DNA from: Clostridiales bacterium
Lineage (GTDB): Bacteria > Bacillota > Clostridia > Saccharofermentanales > DTU023
Reading direction: 5' to 3'
Assembly: GCA_028724525.1 (NCBI GenBank)
Contig: JAQYCV010000001.1
Span: 1-39,504, forward strand
Length of the DNA stretch: 39,504 bases
Shown: positions 14,955-23,548 of the stretch, one piece after another
Layout of the letters: each line of letters starts with the position of its first letter
Position numbering within the stretch: the stretch's first letter is position 1
Program-made: the position numbers and the translations under genes
The notes under the pieces: generated by a model
What the model was told of the DNA's origin: nothing
Databases searched by the model: none
The model's input: the letters and a program-made list of their open reading frames with translations, nothing else

Positions 14955-17753
14955 ATGAATACAGATACTCCGCAAACCGGCATAGACAAACAGGACTTTT
15001 ATCAGGCCACACGTGCTGATCTCATCGCGCGTTTGTCAGCTGATCCTGACCAAGGCCTATCCAGTCAAGAGGCTCAGACCAGGCTGGAAAAATATGGGCC
15101 CAATCAATTACAAGAAGAACAGGTCATACCGGTTTGGCAAAAAATTCTGAACCAGTTTAAAGATGTTCTGATTATCATTCTGATCATCTCTGCTATTATT
15201 TCTGGCGTCATGGGTGAATTGGCCGATGCTTTGATTATCTTGGCCATTGTGGTGGTCAACGCTATCTTAGGGGTCGTCCAAGAGGGCAGGGCAGAACAGG
15301 CAATTGCCGCCCTGCAAAAAACCTCTGCCCCGGAGGCCAGAGTCCTCCGGGATGGCCAGCAGGTCATGTTGCCTACAGCAGACCTTGTCGTGGGTGACAT
15401 TGTCCTCCTGGAAGCAGGTGACATTGTTCCCGCAGATATCCGCTTACTCAAATCTAGCAATCTCAAGGCGGAAGAGGCCTCTCTGACCGGTGAATCCGTT
15501 CCCGTTGACAAAGATGCAGAGGTAACTGCTGAAGGGGAACTCGGTATTGGTGATCGCCACAATATGCTTTTCTCCTCAACTTCTGTTACCTACGGTAATG
15601 CCCGAGGCTTGGTTGTGGCCTGTGGCGAGGATACAGAAGTGGGTAATATTGCGGCTAGCCTACAATCGATTCAACAGGAAGAGACCCCCCTACAAGTTTC
15701 TCTTAATCATCTAGGCAAGGTCTTAGGAATCCTCGTTGTTTTTGTCTGCCTCATTGTTTTTGCCGTAGGCCTCCTCCAGGGAGGGGACCCGATTCGTCTC
15801 TTTATGACAGCCGTCAGCCTGGCTGTAGCGGCCATTCCGGAAGGCCTCCCGGCTGTGGTGACCATCGTTCTGGCTCTGGGCATGAACCGGATGGCCGCCC
15901 AAAACGCGATTGTAAAACGCTTACTGGCCGTTGAAACCCTCGGTTCTATTGATACTATCTGCTCAGATAAAACAGGGACTCTTACCCAAAATGCCATGAC
16001 AGTTGTGGAGCTTTATGCGGGTGGAGCACGTTATCAGGTTTCAGGTTCTGGCTATGCGCCCATAGGCGAGATTGTTCAAGAGACGGGCAAAGGTGAAGAT
16101 CCACAAGCCCTGACGCGCTTGTTAGAAATAGCCGCCCTTTGCAACGATGCTGAGCTAGTCGAGAAAGAATCTGCTTGGGATATCCTCGGAGACCCCACCG
16201 AAGGTGCCCTGCTTACCTTGGCGGCCAAAGGCGGCAAAACCCGTGAAAATCTGCGAGTAGATTATGAGTTCCAGGGTGACCTTCCTTTTGACTCTGACCG
16301 CAAGGCTATGTCAGTTTTCTATGCGGGCTTTCCAGAAGGAAAACTTTCCCTCACCAAAGGGGCCCCGGACATTCTTTTGCAACAATGTGTTAATGAACTG
16401 GTGGACGGCGAGTTAGTAACACTGACACCCGACCGCCGTGCGGAAATTCTGGAGGAGAACTCCCGCATGGCTCAGCAGGCCCTGCGTGTCCTGGCTTTTG
16501 CCTTCAAGGTCTCTCCTGATGAAAACTACAACAATCCCGAGCAGGCGATGACCTTTGTCGGCCTGACCGGCATGATTGATCCGCCCCGGGATGAGGTCCG
16601 CGATGCAATAGCGGTTTGTCACCAGGCGGGGATTCGTGTGGTCATGATTACAGGCGACTATGCGGAAACTGCTCTAGCCATTGCCGAATCCCTGCATATC
16701 GCCCAGGCAGGGGACAGAGCAGTGACCGGCCAAGAATTAGAAAATATGACTGACCAGGACCTAGAGGACCTCGTGGAAGAAGTCTCCGTCTTTGCCCGGG
16801 TGTCCCCCGAACATAAGGTGCGGATTGTCCGCGCCTTAAAACGGAAGGGCCATGCGGCTTCCATGACAGGTGATGGCGTGAATGACGCACCTGCGCTTAA
16901 GTTAGCAGATATCGGTGTAGCCATGGGGATCACTGGAACAGAAGTAGCCAAATCATCTTCTGACATGATCCTCACCGATGACAACTTTGCCACCATTGTT
17001 TCTGCCGTGCGAGAAGGCCGGATCATTTATTCTAATATCCGCAAATTCGTTTCTTTCCTGCTCTCTTGTAATGTCGGCGAAATTCTTGTCGTTTTCATCA
17101 CAAACCTTCTTTTAGGTCCTGCCTACACCCCCCTCTTACCCATCCAATTGCTCTGGCTTAACTTGGTGACGGACTCCTTTCCAGCCTTGGCGCTTGGCCA
17201 GGAGAAGGGGGAAGACGACATCATGCGGATCCCCCCACGAGACCGTGAGGATAAAATTATTAATGGCCCCATGGTCCGGTCCATCCTGGTCCAGGCTGTA
17301 GCAATTTTCCTCGCCGTCTTTGTAGCTTTCCAGCTGGGACGTTACCTCTATCCAGACTATTTAACGGCCAAGGGAGAGGTCCTTTTAGATGCTGCGGGTC
17401 AGCCCCAACTCTATGAGACCTACGACTTCTATGCCCACCCCGATGCCATGCCCTCAGACGGCGCCCGCACCTTTGCCTTTGTGACCCTTATTTTCGCCGA
17501 ACTAATCCGGGCTTATTCTTGCCGGTCTGAACACCAGTCGGTCTTTGCTCAAGGCTTCTTCAGCAACGCCTCAATGAATAAGGCGGTCTTCTTATCCTTA
17601 GCCCTTACCATGACCGTCCTCTACCTGCCCTTTGCCAATGACTTATTCCATACCATCCATCCCACTGGCATGGACCTCTTAATGATGTCTGGCCTTTCCC
17701 TGATCCCCTTTGCGATTGGCGAAATCTACAAGGGCTTAAAGTATAAACACTAG
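14955..17753 (+). CDS. cation-transporting P-type ATPase, Ca2+ (SERCA/PMCA-like) type
   Basis: 932-aa P2-type ATPase. The N-terminal cation ATPase domain is followed by the M1-M2 hairpin, actuator motif SLTGESVPVDK, M4 motif AIPEGLPAVVTIVLALG, phosphorylation motif CSDKTGTLTQN with D338, the nucleotide-binding KGAPD, the hinge MTGDGVNDAPALKLADIGVAMG, and M6 NLVTDSFPALALG. PEGLP in M4 and NLVTD in M6 indicate Ca2+-type (possibly Mn2+) transport rather than heavy metal or Na+/K+. AAGGAGC lies 8 bp before the ATG. It probably exports Ca2+. Ion specificity is inferred from family motifs. Confidence 0.95.
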   Translation: MNTDTPQTGIDKQDFYQATRADLIARLSADPDQGLSSQEAQTRLEKYGPNQLQEEQVIPVWQKILNQFKDVLIIILIISAIISGVMGELADALIILAIVVVNAILGVVQEGRAEQAIAALQKTSAPEARVLRDGQQVMLPTADLVVGDIVLLEAGDIVPADIRLLKSSNLKAEEASLTGESVPVDKDAEVTAEGELGIGDRHNMLFSSTSVTYGNARGLVVACGEDTEVGNIAASLQSIQQEETPLQVSLNHLGKVLGILVVFVCLIVFAVGLLQGGDPIRLFMTAVSLAVAAIPEGLPAVVTIVLALGMNRMAAQNAIVKRLLAVETLGSIDTICSDKTGTLTQNAMTVVELYAGGARYQVSGSGYAPIGEIVQETGKGEDPQALTRLLEIAALCNDAELVEKESAWDILGDPTEGALLTLAAKGGKTRENLRVDYEFQGDLPFDSDRKAMSVFYAGFPEGKLSLTKGAPDILLQQCVNELVDGELVTLTPDRRAEILEENSRMAQQALRVLAFAFKVSPDENYNNPEQAMTFVGLTGMIDPPRDEVRDAIAVCHQAGIRVVMITGDYAETALAIAESLHIAQAGDRAVTGQELENMTDQDLEDLVEEVSVFARVSPEHKVRIVRALKRKGHAASMTGDGVNDAPALKLADIGVAMGITGTEVAKSSSDMILTDDNFATIVSAVREGRIIYSNIRKFVSFLLSCNVGEILVVFITNLLLGPAYTPLLPIQLLWLNLVTDSFPALALGQEKGEDDIMRIPPRDREDKIINGPMVRSILVQAVAIFLAVFVAFQLGRYLYPDYLTAKGEVLLDAAGQPQLYETYDFYAHPDAMPSDGARTFAFVTLIFAELIRAYSCRSEHQSVFAQGFFSNASMNKAVFLSLALTMTVLYLPFANDLFHTIHPTGMDLLMMSGLSLIPFAIGEIYKGLKYKH

Positions 17754-17761
17754 CCTAATCT

Positions 17762-17789
17762 GCCTGTGTCCCGGGCCCGGGGCACAGGC
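17762..17789. terminator. GC-rich hairpin after the Ca2+-ATPase gene
   Basis: A 28-bp near-perfect palindrome (GCCTGTG ... CACAGGC) directly follows the ATPase stop codon. It lacks a run of T residues, so it may be a weak or factor-assisted terminator or an mRNA stabiliser. Confidence 0.5.
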
Positions 17790-17799
17790 AAATTTATAT

Positions 17800-17828
17800 T
17801 TGACAAAGTCACACAAAGCCTATATAGT
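17800..17828 (+). promoter_or_regulatory. promoter of the infC-rpmI-rplT operon
   Basis: Consensus TTGACA, 17-bp spacer, TATAGT. It lies about 140 bp upstream of infC and defines a leader RNA that begins near 17835. Confidence 0.88.
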
Positions 17829-17834
17829 GTTCAA

Positions 17835-17946
17835 CGTACAAAAAGTAGATTCCATCTCACCTTCCGTCTTCAGACAAAAAGGTTTAGACAATAAAGCCCC
17901 AATTGTTGGGTCTATTGTAGAGAGCGGAATCAATCCGCTTTTTTTA
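17835..17946 (+). promoter_or_regulatory. infC operon leader with intrinsic attenuator (L20-leader-like)
   Basis: The leader between promoter and infC ends in the hairpin AGCGGA-atcaa-TCCGCT followed by seven T residues (17923-17945), about 25 bp before the infC start. A terminator inside the leader implies premature termination control. In low-GC Gram-positive bacteria the same operon is controlled by ribosomal protein L20 binding such a leader; I infer the same here from position. I did not derive the competing antiterminator fold. The GTCTATTGTAGAGAGCGG stretch before the hairpin could take part. Confidence 0.65.
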
Positions 17947-17970
17947 TGCGAAAATTGAAGGAGGCACACC

Positions 17971-18564
17971 ATAGCTAGACCCAAAGGCAAAAATAACCGC
18001 GCGAAGATTAACGAGGATATCAATTTCCCTCAAGTAAGAGTCATTGACCAAGAAGGGGAGATGCTGGGCGTTATAGACATTGAAAAGGCCCAGGACATGG
18101 CCTACCAGCAGGGTATGGACCTTGTTTTAGTCGCTGATAATCCTCAAAATCCTGTGGCTCGCATTATGGATTATTCGAAGTTTCAGTTTGAGCAATCCAA
18201 GCGTGAACGCGAAGCCCGGAAAAATCAAAAGAAGATCAATGTCAAAGAGGTTCAGATCAAGCTGACCACCGAAGAACATGACTTCAATGTTAAGGCTCGC
18301 AATGCCCATCGTTTTTTAAAAAATGATGACAGGGTGAAAGTGGTTATCCGCTTCCGAGGCCGAGAAATGGCCTATCAAAACCAGGGCTATGAAGTTATGC
18401 AGGAATTTGCAGAAGCTTGTGAAGGCCTTGGCAAAATCGATAGACCACCCCTCATGGAGGGCCGCCACATGGTCATGTATCTGGCTCCCTTGAGTGACAA
18501 GGAAAAGAAAGAATATGCTGCCAGTCAAGCAGAGGATCTGGAAGGTCCCTTGGCAGAAGAATAA
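17971..18564 (+). CDS. infC: translation initiation factor IF-3, starting at ATA
   Basis: IF3 binds the 30S subunit and checks start codon and initiator tRNA. The true start appears to be the rare codon ATA at 17971: a perfect AAGGAGG lies 6 bp upstream, the reading frame is closed by TGA just before it, and the translation ARPKGKNNRAKINEDI matches the conserved IF3 N-terminus (RINEDI). The first ATG in frame (18061) would delete that N-domain. Later marks are VRVIDQEGEMLGV, DLVLVADNPQNPVARIMDYSKF, KEVQIKLTTEEHDFNVKARN and VVIRFRGREM. Product is 197 aa with an acidic C-terminal tail. Non-AUG starts let IF3 repress its own translation. Confidence 0.96.
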   Translation: MARPKGKNNRAKINEDINFPQVRVIDQEGEMLGVIDIEKAQDMAYQQGMDLVLVADNPQNPVARIMDYSKFQFEQSKREREARKNQKKINVKEVQIKLTTEEHDFNVKARNAHRFLKNDDRVKVVIRFRGREMAYQNQGYEVMQEFAEACEGLGKIDRPPLMEGRHMVMYLAPLSDKEKKEYAASQAEDLEGPLAEE

Positions 18565-18619
18565 GCAAAACAATAACTTGAGATAAATTGTTTTATTAAG
18601 GGCAAAAGGAGGCTGTATT

Positions 18620-18817
18620 ATGCCAAAAATGAAAACACACTCCTCTTCCAAAAAGAGGTACAAAATTAGCGCTACAGGTAAAGTGCGCCGGGCTCAAGCC
18701 TATAAGAAGCACATTTTGACCAAAAAGACTACCAAGCGTAAAAGACAGTTGCGCAAGATTGTTGAAGTTAGCCCAGCTGAAGCTAAAAGAGTTAAGCGTT
18801 TGCTCCCCTACAAATAA
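18620..18817 (+). CDS. rpmI: 50S ribosomal protein L35
   Basis: 65 aa, highly basic, beginning [20 protein letters not shown] and continuing with [23 protein letters not shown], the classic L35 signature. AAAAGGAGG lies before the ATG. It is the second gene of the infC-rpmI-rplT operon, 55 bp after infC. Confidence 0.98.
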   Translation: MPKMKTHSSSKKRYKISATGKVRRAQAYKKHILTKKTTKRKRQLRKIVEVSPAEAKRVKRLLPYK

Positions 18818-18860
18818 GGATGCCGCTTAGTTTATTTGACTGAATTTGGAGGTATAGCAA

Positions 18861-19214
18861 ATGACAAGAGTTAAACGTGGTGTAGTCTTAAGAAGACGCC
18901 ATAAGAAAGTTTTAAAGCAAAACAAAGGCTATTTCGGCCGTAAGTCTACTCAATTCCGTGTAGCCAACCAGGCCATGATGAAATCTGGTAATTACGCTTA
19001 TGCTGACCGTCGCCGCAAAAAGCGTGATTTCCGTAAACTCTGGATTGCCCGTATCAACGCTGAGAGCCGCAATAATGGCTTGTCCTACTCCCGCTTTATC
19101 AATGGCTTAAAGAAGCAGGATATGGAGATTGACCGCAAGATGCTGGCTGACCTAGCTGTGAACGACAAGGCCGCTTTCGCTAGCCTGTGTGAACTGGCTA
19201 AGCAGGCTTCATAG
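18861..19214 (+). CDS. rplT: 50S ribosomal protein L20
   Basis: 117 aa; early 23S rRNA-binding assembly protein and, in related bacteria, the autogenous repressor of this operon. It begins [20 protein letters not shown] and contains [35 protein letters not shown] in short conserved blocks. GGAGG lies 9 bp upstream of the ATG. Its last gene position and the leader attenuator fit L20 feedback. Confidence 0.98.
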   Translation: MTRVKRGVVLRRRHKKVLKQNKGYFGRKSTQFRVANQAMMKSGNYAYADRRRKKRDFRKLWIARINAESRNNGLSYSRFINGLKKQDMEIDRKMLADLAVNDKAAFASLCELAKQAS

Positions 19215-19240
19215 TTGTTACTACATTATCTATTCAAAAG

Positions 19241-19262
19241 AGCGGGCCTGCCCCGCTTTTTT
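19241..19262 (+). terminator. terminator of the infC operon
   Basis: AGCGGG, loop CCTGC, CCCGCT, then TTTTTT. It lies 27 bp after rplT. Confidence 0.88.
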
Positions 19263-19300
19263 ATTGGACCCGGAATATCCATAAAACACTTGAGGTGAAC

Positions 19301-20113
19301 ATGCTAAGCTGGAAGCAAATTCAATTGATCACATCCCGGCAAAATAGTCTGGTTAAGGATGCGGTCGCCCTGCGCCAAGAGAGCCGGGCCAAGCGCGAAC
19401 AATTAATCCTTATCGAAGGCCTGCGCCATAATATGACTGCGCTGGAAGCTTACCCCTATCGCAACATTTTCTTTTCGGATGACCATGAAGGGGAAGCCTG
19501 CTTTCAGGCTCTTGCGCAGGCCCATGAGCTAGATTGTGACCGCATACGCCGCTTGGCTCCTCATATTTTTTACGGCTTGACAGAAACCCGGCATAGCCAG
19601 GGCGTGATCTCTTTAGTTGAAGCTCCAGATCTCCGAAAGCTAGCAGGACTTGAAGGGATTACTGGAAATGTCCTTGCCTTAGAAGAATGCCGGGATCCTG
19701 GCAATCTTGGGACCATTATACGAACAGCAGATGCCTTGGGTTTTGCTGGTCTTATCCTGCTTGGCCGGTCGGTCTGGCCCTACAATAGTAAGGCTTTAAG
19801 GGCTTCCATGGGATCTGCCCTCTATTTGCCCATCTGGCAGGCAGAAGGCTTTGCAGAACTCAGAAAACAACTGCCAAACTATGACTTTCTGGCAGCTGAT
19901 ATGGCAGGAAGCAGCTTGCATAGCTTCCAACCCTTGCAAGCAGATAGTCACTTTGTCTTGATTTTAGGCAATGAAGCCCATGGCCTCAGTGCTGAAACTA
20001 AAGCAGGGGTAGATCAGCTTATAAGCATTGACATGTCGGGACGGGCAGAGTCTCTCAATCTCGCATCCGCTGCTGCCATTATGGCCTGGCAGCTACAGCA
20101 GATTTATCGATAA
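19301..20113 (+). CDS. TrmH/SpoU-family RNA 2'-O-methyltransferase
   Basis: SAM-dependent SPOUT enzyme that methylates a ribose in rRNA. An N-terminal substrate-binding domain (ITSRQNSLVKDAVALRQ, LILIEGLRHN) is followed by the three SPOUT motifs: LEECRDPGNLGTIIRTADALGF, LILGNEAHGLS and IDMSGRAESLNLASAAAIMAW. About 270 aa, normal. It follows rplT as ysgA does in Bacillus, but a terminator separates it from the operon. I use ATG 19301; GTG 19295 is the other in-frame choice, and the GAGGTG next to it is oddly close to both. Exact target nucleotide unknown. Confidence 0.92.
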   Translation: MLSWKQIQLITSRQNSLVKDAVALRQESRAKREQLILIEGLRHNMTALEAYPYRNIFFSDDHEGEACFQALAQAHELDCDRIRRLAPHIFYGLTETRHSQGVISLVEAPDLRKLAGLEGITGNVLALEECRDPGNLGTIIRTADALGFAGLILLGRSVWPYNSKALRASMGSALYLPIWQAEGFAELRKQLPNYDFLAADMAGSSLHSFQPLQADSHFVLILGNEAHGLSAETKAGVDQLISIDMSGRAESLNLASAAAIMAWQLQQIYR

Positions 20114-20132
20114 AGAGAAAAGTAATTTCCAC

Positions 20133-20190
20133 TAGTTGCAATAATGCCGGAGCATCTGGGAATCCAAAGTAGTATAGACATCCGGCCATA
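20133..20190. repeat. dispersed repeat, copy A
   Basis: Begins with TAGTTGCAATAATGCCGGAG, identical over 20 bp to copy B at 24971, and continues with scattered identity (AAGTAG, CCGGCCAT). GCCGG (20146-20150) and CCGGC (20182-20186) can form a stem. It lies between the methyltransferase gene and the Trp T-box promoter. Confidence 0.65.
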
Positions 20191-20199
20191 GAAGCATGC

Positions 20200-20228
20200 T
20201 TGACAATTTATAAATTCTTGCCTACAAT
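20200..20228 (+). promoter_or_regulatory. promoter of the trpXYZ T-box transcript
   Basis: Consensus TTGACA, 17-bp spacer, TACAAT, placed just upstream of the T-box leader. Confidence 0.88.
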
Positions 20229-20234
20229 GCAAAA

Positions 20235-20511
20235 AATTAAATATGCCCAAACCTATGAAAAAGAGAAGTAGGTAAATTTTTAACTCCCACAGAGAGCCCG
20301 GCCTAGCTGAGAACCGAGCGGAGAGGATTTGCTGAATGGACTTTGGAGGGCGAGGAGAAAGGCCGAGAGGCTGAGTAATACTCGACGGGACCTGCCCGTA
20401 ATAGCAGGGAAGGTATGATAGTACCGAGAGAGCGCTGGCCTCTGGCTAGTGAATTTGGGTGGCACCGCAGAAGTTTAGGCTTTTGTCCCAAGTTGGACAG
20501 GAGCTTTTTTT
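20235..20511 (+). promoter_or_regulatory. T-box riboswitch, tryptophan specific (specifier UGG)
   Basis: Classic T-box leader. Stem I contains AGAGAG, the GCGGAGAGG element and a specifier region CUGAAUGGACUUUGGAG with UGG at 20337-20339 followed by the usual A. The T-box sequence GGGUGGCACCGCAG is at 20457-20470. The terminator is a 10-bp stem (20479-20488 with 20495-20504) followed by seven U. Uncharged tRNA-Trp would read UGG and pair its CCA end with the T-box bulge, forming the antiterminator, so the downstream transporter is made when tryptophan is scarce. Confidence 0.94.
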
Positions 20512-20653
20512 GTCCCCTGTCTTAGAAAAAATGAGAAGCCCAGATAGGGGAGGATCAGACTCAGAACCTCTTTGGCAAAATGCTAAAAATTCTGATATGA
20601 GCCCACAGCAACCTATCTCGTGCCTAAAGCACTAGAAAAGTTGGAGTATGACT

Positions 20654-21757
20654 ATGAACCTGCATATAAGACAAGCTAGCAAACGGCTAAATTCTTCATC
20701 TGCCCGCCCGAAGCCTTTCGCTTTTTTGAGCTTAATTCTCCCGCTATGCATCTGCCTACTTTTTACAGCATGTGCTAGGGAGCCGGGACAAGAGCCAAGT
20801 CAGTCTAATGTAAACAATCAGCCCCAAGCAATAGACTCAAGCCACTTTACCCTCGGCATCTCTCAATTTGCCCAGCATCCCTCTCTGGATAACTGCCGTG
20901 AGGGCTTCCTCCAGGGCCTAGCTGCAGAAGGCTTTGTGGAAGGCAAAAATCTCACTATTGACTATCAAAATGCCAATGCGGATATGGCGGTGGCGGCGCA
21001 AATTTCGGAGAACTTTGTGGGCAAAAAGTATGACATGATCATGGCCATAGCTACCCCTTCAGCCATGCATGCCTTTAATGCGGCGAGGGACACGGATATC
21101 TCTGTCATCTATACTGCTGTCTCAGACCCTGTGGCCGCCGGGTTAGCAGATGAGGAGGGCAAGTCCCTCGGTAACCTTACAGGGACATCGGATGCTTTAC
21201 CAGTGGACGCTCAGCTTAAAATGATCCGCGAAATCATGCCTCAGGCTAAGAAGTTGGGAATCCTGTACACACTCTCTGAAGCTAATTCCGAAGCTACCCT
21301 AGCCCGCTATCAGGACTTGGTGGGCAAGTATAACTTTGAGCTCATCACTGTGGGAATCAGCAATAGTTCCGACATCCCCCTGGCCACAGATAAGATCCTC
21401 AAGGAAGTTGATTGCTTGACCAATCTAACGGACAACACGGTGGTCAACTCTCTGCCTTTAATCTTGGACAAGGCCTATCAGAAAAACATTCCAGTTTTCG
21501 GCTCAGAAGTTGAACAGGTGGCCTTGGGTTGCCTGGCCGCTGAAGGGCTCGACTATCTGGCCTTGGGCCAACAGACAGGCCATATGGCTGCTCGGGTTCT
21601 GCGGGGCGAGGTCCAGGCCGGAGATGTGCCCTTTGAGACAATTACGGAAGCCTATCTTTACCTCAATTTGGAAGCCGCTGACAAGCTCGGTATCAGCTTG
21701 AGTCAAGACTGCCAAGACAGGGCTAAAGAGGTCTTTACTGAAACCCTCACCCCCTAA
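20654..21757 (+). CDS. trpX: TrpX-type tryptophan ABC transporter substrate-binding lipoprotein
   Basis: Periplasmic-binding-like protein of the ABC_sub_bind family (about 367 aa) exported as a lipoprotein: basic N-terminus, hydrophobic segment, lipobox LFTAC. Core blocks include FTLGISQFAQHPSLDNCREGF, LTIDYQNANAD, YDMIMAIATPSA, VIYTAVSDPVAAGL, NLTGTSDALPV and KLGILYTLSEANSE. The family alone does not fix the ligand; the Trp T-box in front of it does, by inference. I prefer ATG 20654 over 20648 because TTGGAG then has a 7-bp spacing. First gene of a three-gene transporter operon. Confidence 0.93.
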   Translation: MNLHIRQASKRLNSSSARPKPFAFLSLILPLCICLLFTACAREPGQEPSQSNVNNQPQAIDSSHFTLGISQFAQHPSLDNCREGFLQGLAAEGFVEGKNLTIDYQNANADMAVAAQISENFVGKKYDMIMAIATPSAMHAFNAARDTDISVIYTAVSDPVAAGLADEEGKSLGNLTGTSDALPVDAQLKMIREIMPQAKKLGILYTLSEANSEATLARYQDLVGKYNFELITVGISNSSDIPLATDKILKEVDCLTNLTDNTVVNSLPLILDKAYQKNIPVFGSEVEQVALGCLAAEGLDYLALGQQTGHMAARVLRGEVQAGDVPFETITEAYLYLNLEAADKLGISLSQDCQDRAKEVFTETLTP

Positions 21758-21838
21758 GTCTAGAGACGAGTTTACCACTGGGCCGAAAGCTCAATCAGGG
21801 ACATTTTTACTGGCCTGCCAAGTGAGGAGAGAAGACGA

Positions 21839-22723
21839 GTGGATATTTTTATTGGGATTTTAGAACAGGGGCTCATTTATAGTCTCCTGGCCCTGGGAAT
21901 TTACATCACCTATACGATCTTAAATTTCCCAGACCTTACAGTTGACTCCAGTTTTCCTTTAGGCGCGGCGGTTTCTGTCCGCCTGATCGCTGCGGGGGTT
22001 AATCCTTGGCTTTCCTTGTTACCCGCTCTCCTGGCGGGCTGCTTGGCTGGTTTTATTACGGGCATCATCCACGTTAAATTTAAGGTTAAAGACCTTTTTT
22101 CGGGAATCATCGTCATGACAGGCCTCTATTCAGTCAATCTATTCATTGCAGGCAAGGCCAATCTGCCTATTTTTCAAGCCTCCACGATTTTCTTGCCTGG
22201 CCAGACTTTCCTGGCGCGTGCCCCCTGGTCTCGCTATGCAACTATACTTGTATCAGCCGTCATCGTTCTCCTGGTCAAGATCGGCCTAGACCTATATTTT
22301 CAGACTAAATCCGGTCTCTTGCTCCGAGCTGTGGGAGATAACCATAACTTGCCCACGAGCCTGGCGGTTGATGCCAATTCTATGAAAGTCCTAGGTCTTG
22401 CTTTGGCCAATGGCTTGGTCGCTCTGTCAGGTGCAGTCTTAGGGCAGCAACAGCGCTTTTTTGAAATTTCCATGGGCACAGGTTCTATGGTCATGGGCTT
22501 GGCCTCCGTTATTTTAGGCATCAAACTCTTGGACTTTATTCCGAAGCTCCGGCCCAGCAGTAAAGTCATCCTGGGCTCTATTGCCTACAAGGCTGTTATT
22601 GCTGCTGCCATTGCCCTGGGCCTTAGTCCCAATTCTCTTAAACTCGTGACGGCCCTCCTGCTCCTGGTCATCCTGGTCCTGAGCGGGAGAAGTAAGGGTC
22701 AAGACCCCTTGCGGTCCATCTGA
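21839..22723 (+). CDS. trpY: TrpY-type ABC transporter permease
   Basis: 294-aa inner membrane permease with about eight hydrophobic segments, related to branched-chain amino acid (LivH-like) permeases. Typical blocks: EQGLIYSLLALGIYITYTIL, FPDLTVDSSFPLGAAV, LFSGIIVMTGLYSVNLFI, LLLRAVGDN and FFEISMGTGSMVMGLASVILG. The start is GTG at 21839, with GAGGAG about 11 bp upstream. The 81-bp gap from trpX has no terminator. It forms the membrane channel for the tryptophan transporter. Confidence 0.93.
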   Translation: MDIFIGILEQGLIYSLLALGIYITYTILNFPDLTVDSSFPLGAAVSVRLIAAGVNPWLSLLPALLAGCLAGFITGIIHVKFKVKDLFSGIIVMTGLYSVNLFIAGKANLPIFQASTIFLPGQTFLARAPWSRYATILVSAVIVLLVKIGLDLYFQTKSGLLLRAVGDNHNLPTSLAVDANSMKVLGLALANGLVALSGAVLGQQQRFFEISMGTGSMVMGLASVILGIKLLDFIPKLRPSSKVILGSIAYKAVIAAAIALGLSPNSLKLVTALLLLVILVLSGRSKGQDPLRSI

Positions 22724-22743
22724 TGTTATTAGGAAAACAAGAT

Positions 22744-23526
22744 ATGTTAGAACTCAAGAATATTTCCAAAACTTTTAACCGTGGGCAAGCTACAGAAAGG
22801 CAACTCTTTAAAGATTTCAATCTTAGCCTGCCAGCGAAAGAGTTTGTCGTTGTCATCGGGGGCAATGGATCCGGTAAAACTACCCTGCTCAACCTGATCT
22901 GTGGAGCTGCTCGCCCAGATACCGGCCAGATCATCCTGAATGGGGAAGACCTGACTAGTCTGCCAGCGCACAAGCACTATGAGCGCATCGGCCGAGTTTT
23001 TCAGAATCCTGCTGCGGGGGTTGCACCCTCCTTATCTCTCATCGAAAACTTGGCCTTGGCGGAGAATAAGAATAAAGCCTACAATTTTTCCCGAGCTGTT
23101 ACCAGTAAGTTGCGGGAATCCTTGCAGGAAAGACTCAAGATTTTTCATCTGGGTTTAGAAGATAAGCTGGATGCCCCTGTGGGTTCCTTTTCGGGCGGGG
23201 AGAGGCAGGCCGTCGCTCTCCTGATGGCGACTATTTCTCCCTTAGATGGAGGCGGCCAACCCTTAGAATATTTGATCTTGGATGAGCATACGGCCGCCCT
23301 TGACCCTAAAGCCGCCGATACCTTAATGGAGCTGACTCTGAAGCTGATAGAGTTGGACCAGCTGGGCGCGATCATGGTGACCCACAACCTGGCCTATGCC
23401 GAAAAATACGGGGATAGGCTCCTTATGCTCAACCAGGGCCAGCTGGTACTGGACACCCGGGACCCCCAAGAGAAAATCTCTCTTTTACGCGACCGCGCCT
23501 ATCTGGAGCGTAACTACGCCAGATAA
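22744..23526 (+). CDS. trpZ: TrpZ-type ABC transporter ATPase
   Basis: ABC ATPase of about 260 aa. Walker A is GGNGSGKTTLLN, the Q loop is RVFQNPAAG, the signature is SFSGGERQAVALLMA, Walker B is YLILDEHTAALD and the switch His is in MVTHNLAYA. ATG 22744 (MLELKNISK) has AGGA 9 bp upstream and fits the family; an in-frame ATG at 22723 overlaps the permease stop by one base and would add MLLGKQD. It powers the TrpXYZ importer. No terminator is obvious in the short convergent gap to the next gene. Confidence 0.94.
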   Translation: MLELKNISKTFNRGQATERQLFKDFNLSLPAKEFVVVIGGNGSGKTTLLNLICGAARPDTGQIILNGEDLTSLPAHKHYERIGRVFQNPAAGVAPSLSLIENLALAENKNKAYNFSRAVTSKLRESLQERLKIFHLGLEDKLDAPVGSFSGGERQAVALLMATISPLDGGGQPLEYLILDEHTAALDPKAADTLMELTLKLIELDQLGAIMVTHNLAYAEKYGDRLLMLNQGQLVLDTRDPQEKISLLRDRAYLERNYAR

Positions 23527-23548
23527 GTAACTATGTGTGACTAAGTGG

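Noticed and set aside
18061-18564. infC starting at the first ATG
   Set aside because: This drops the conserved RINEDI-type N-terminus and has no ribosome binding site; ATA 17971 fits both.
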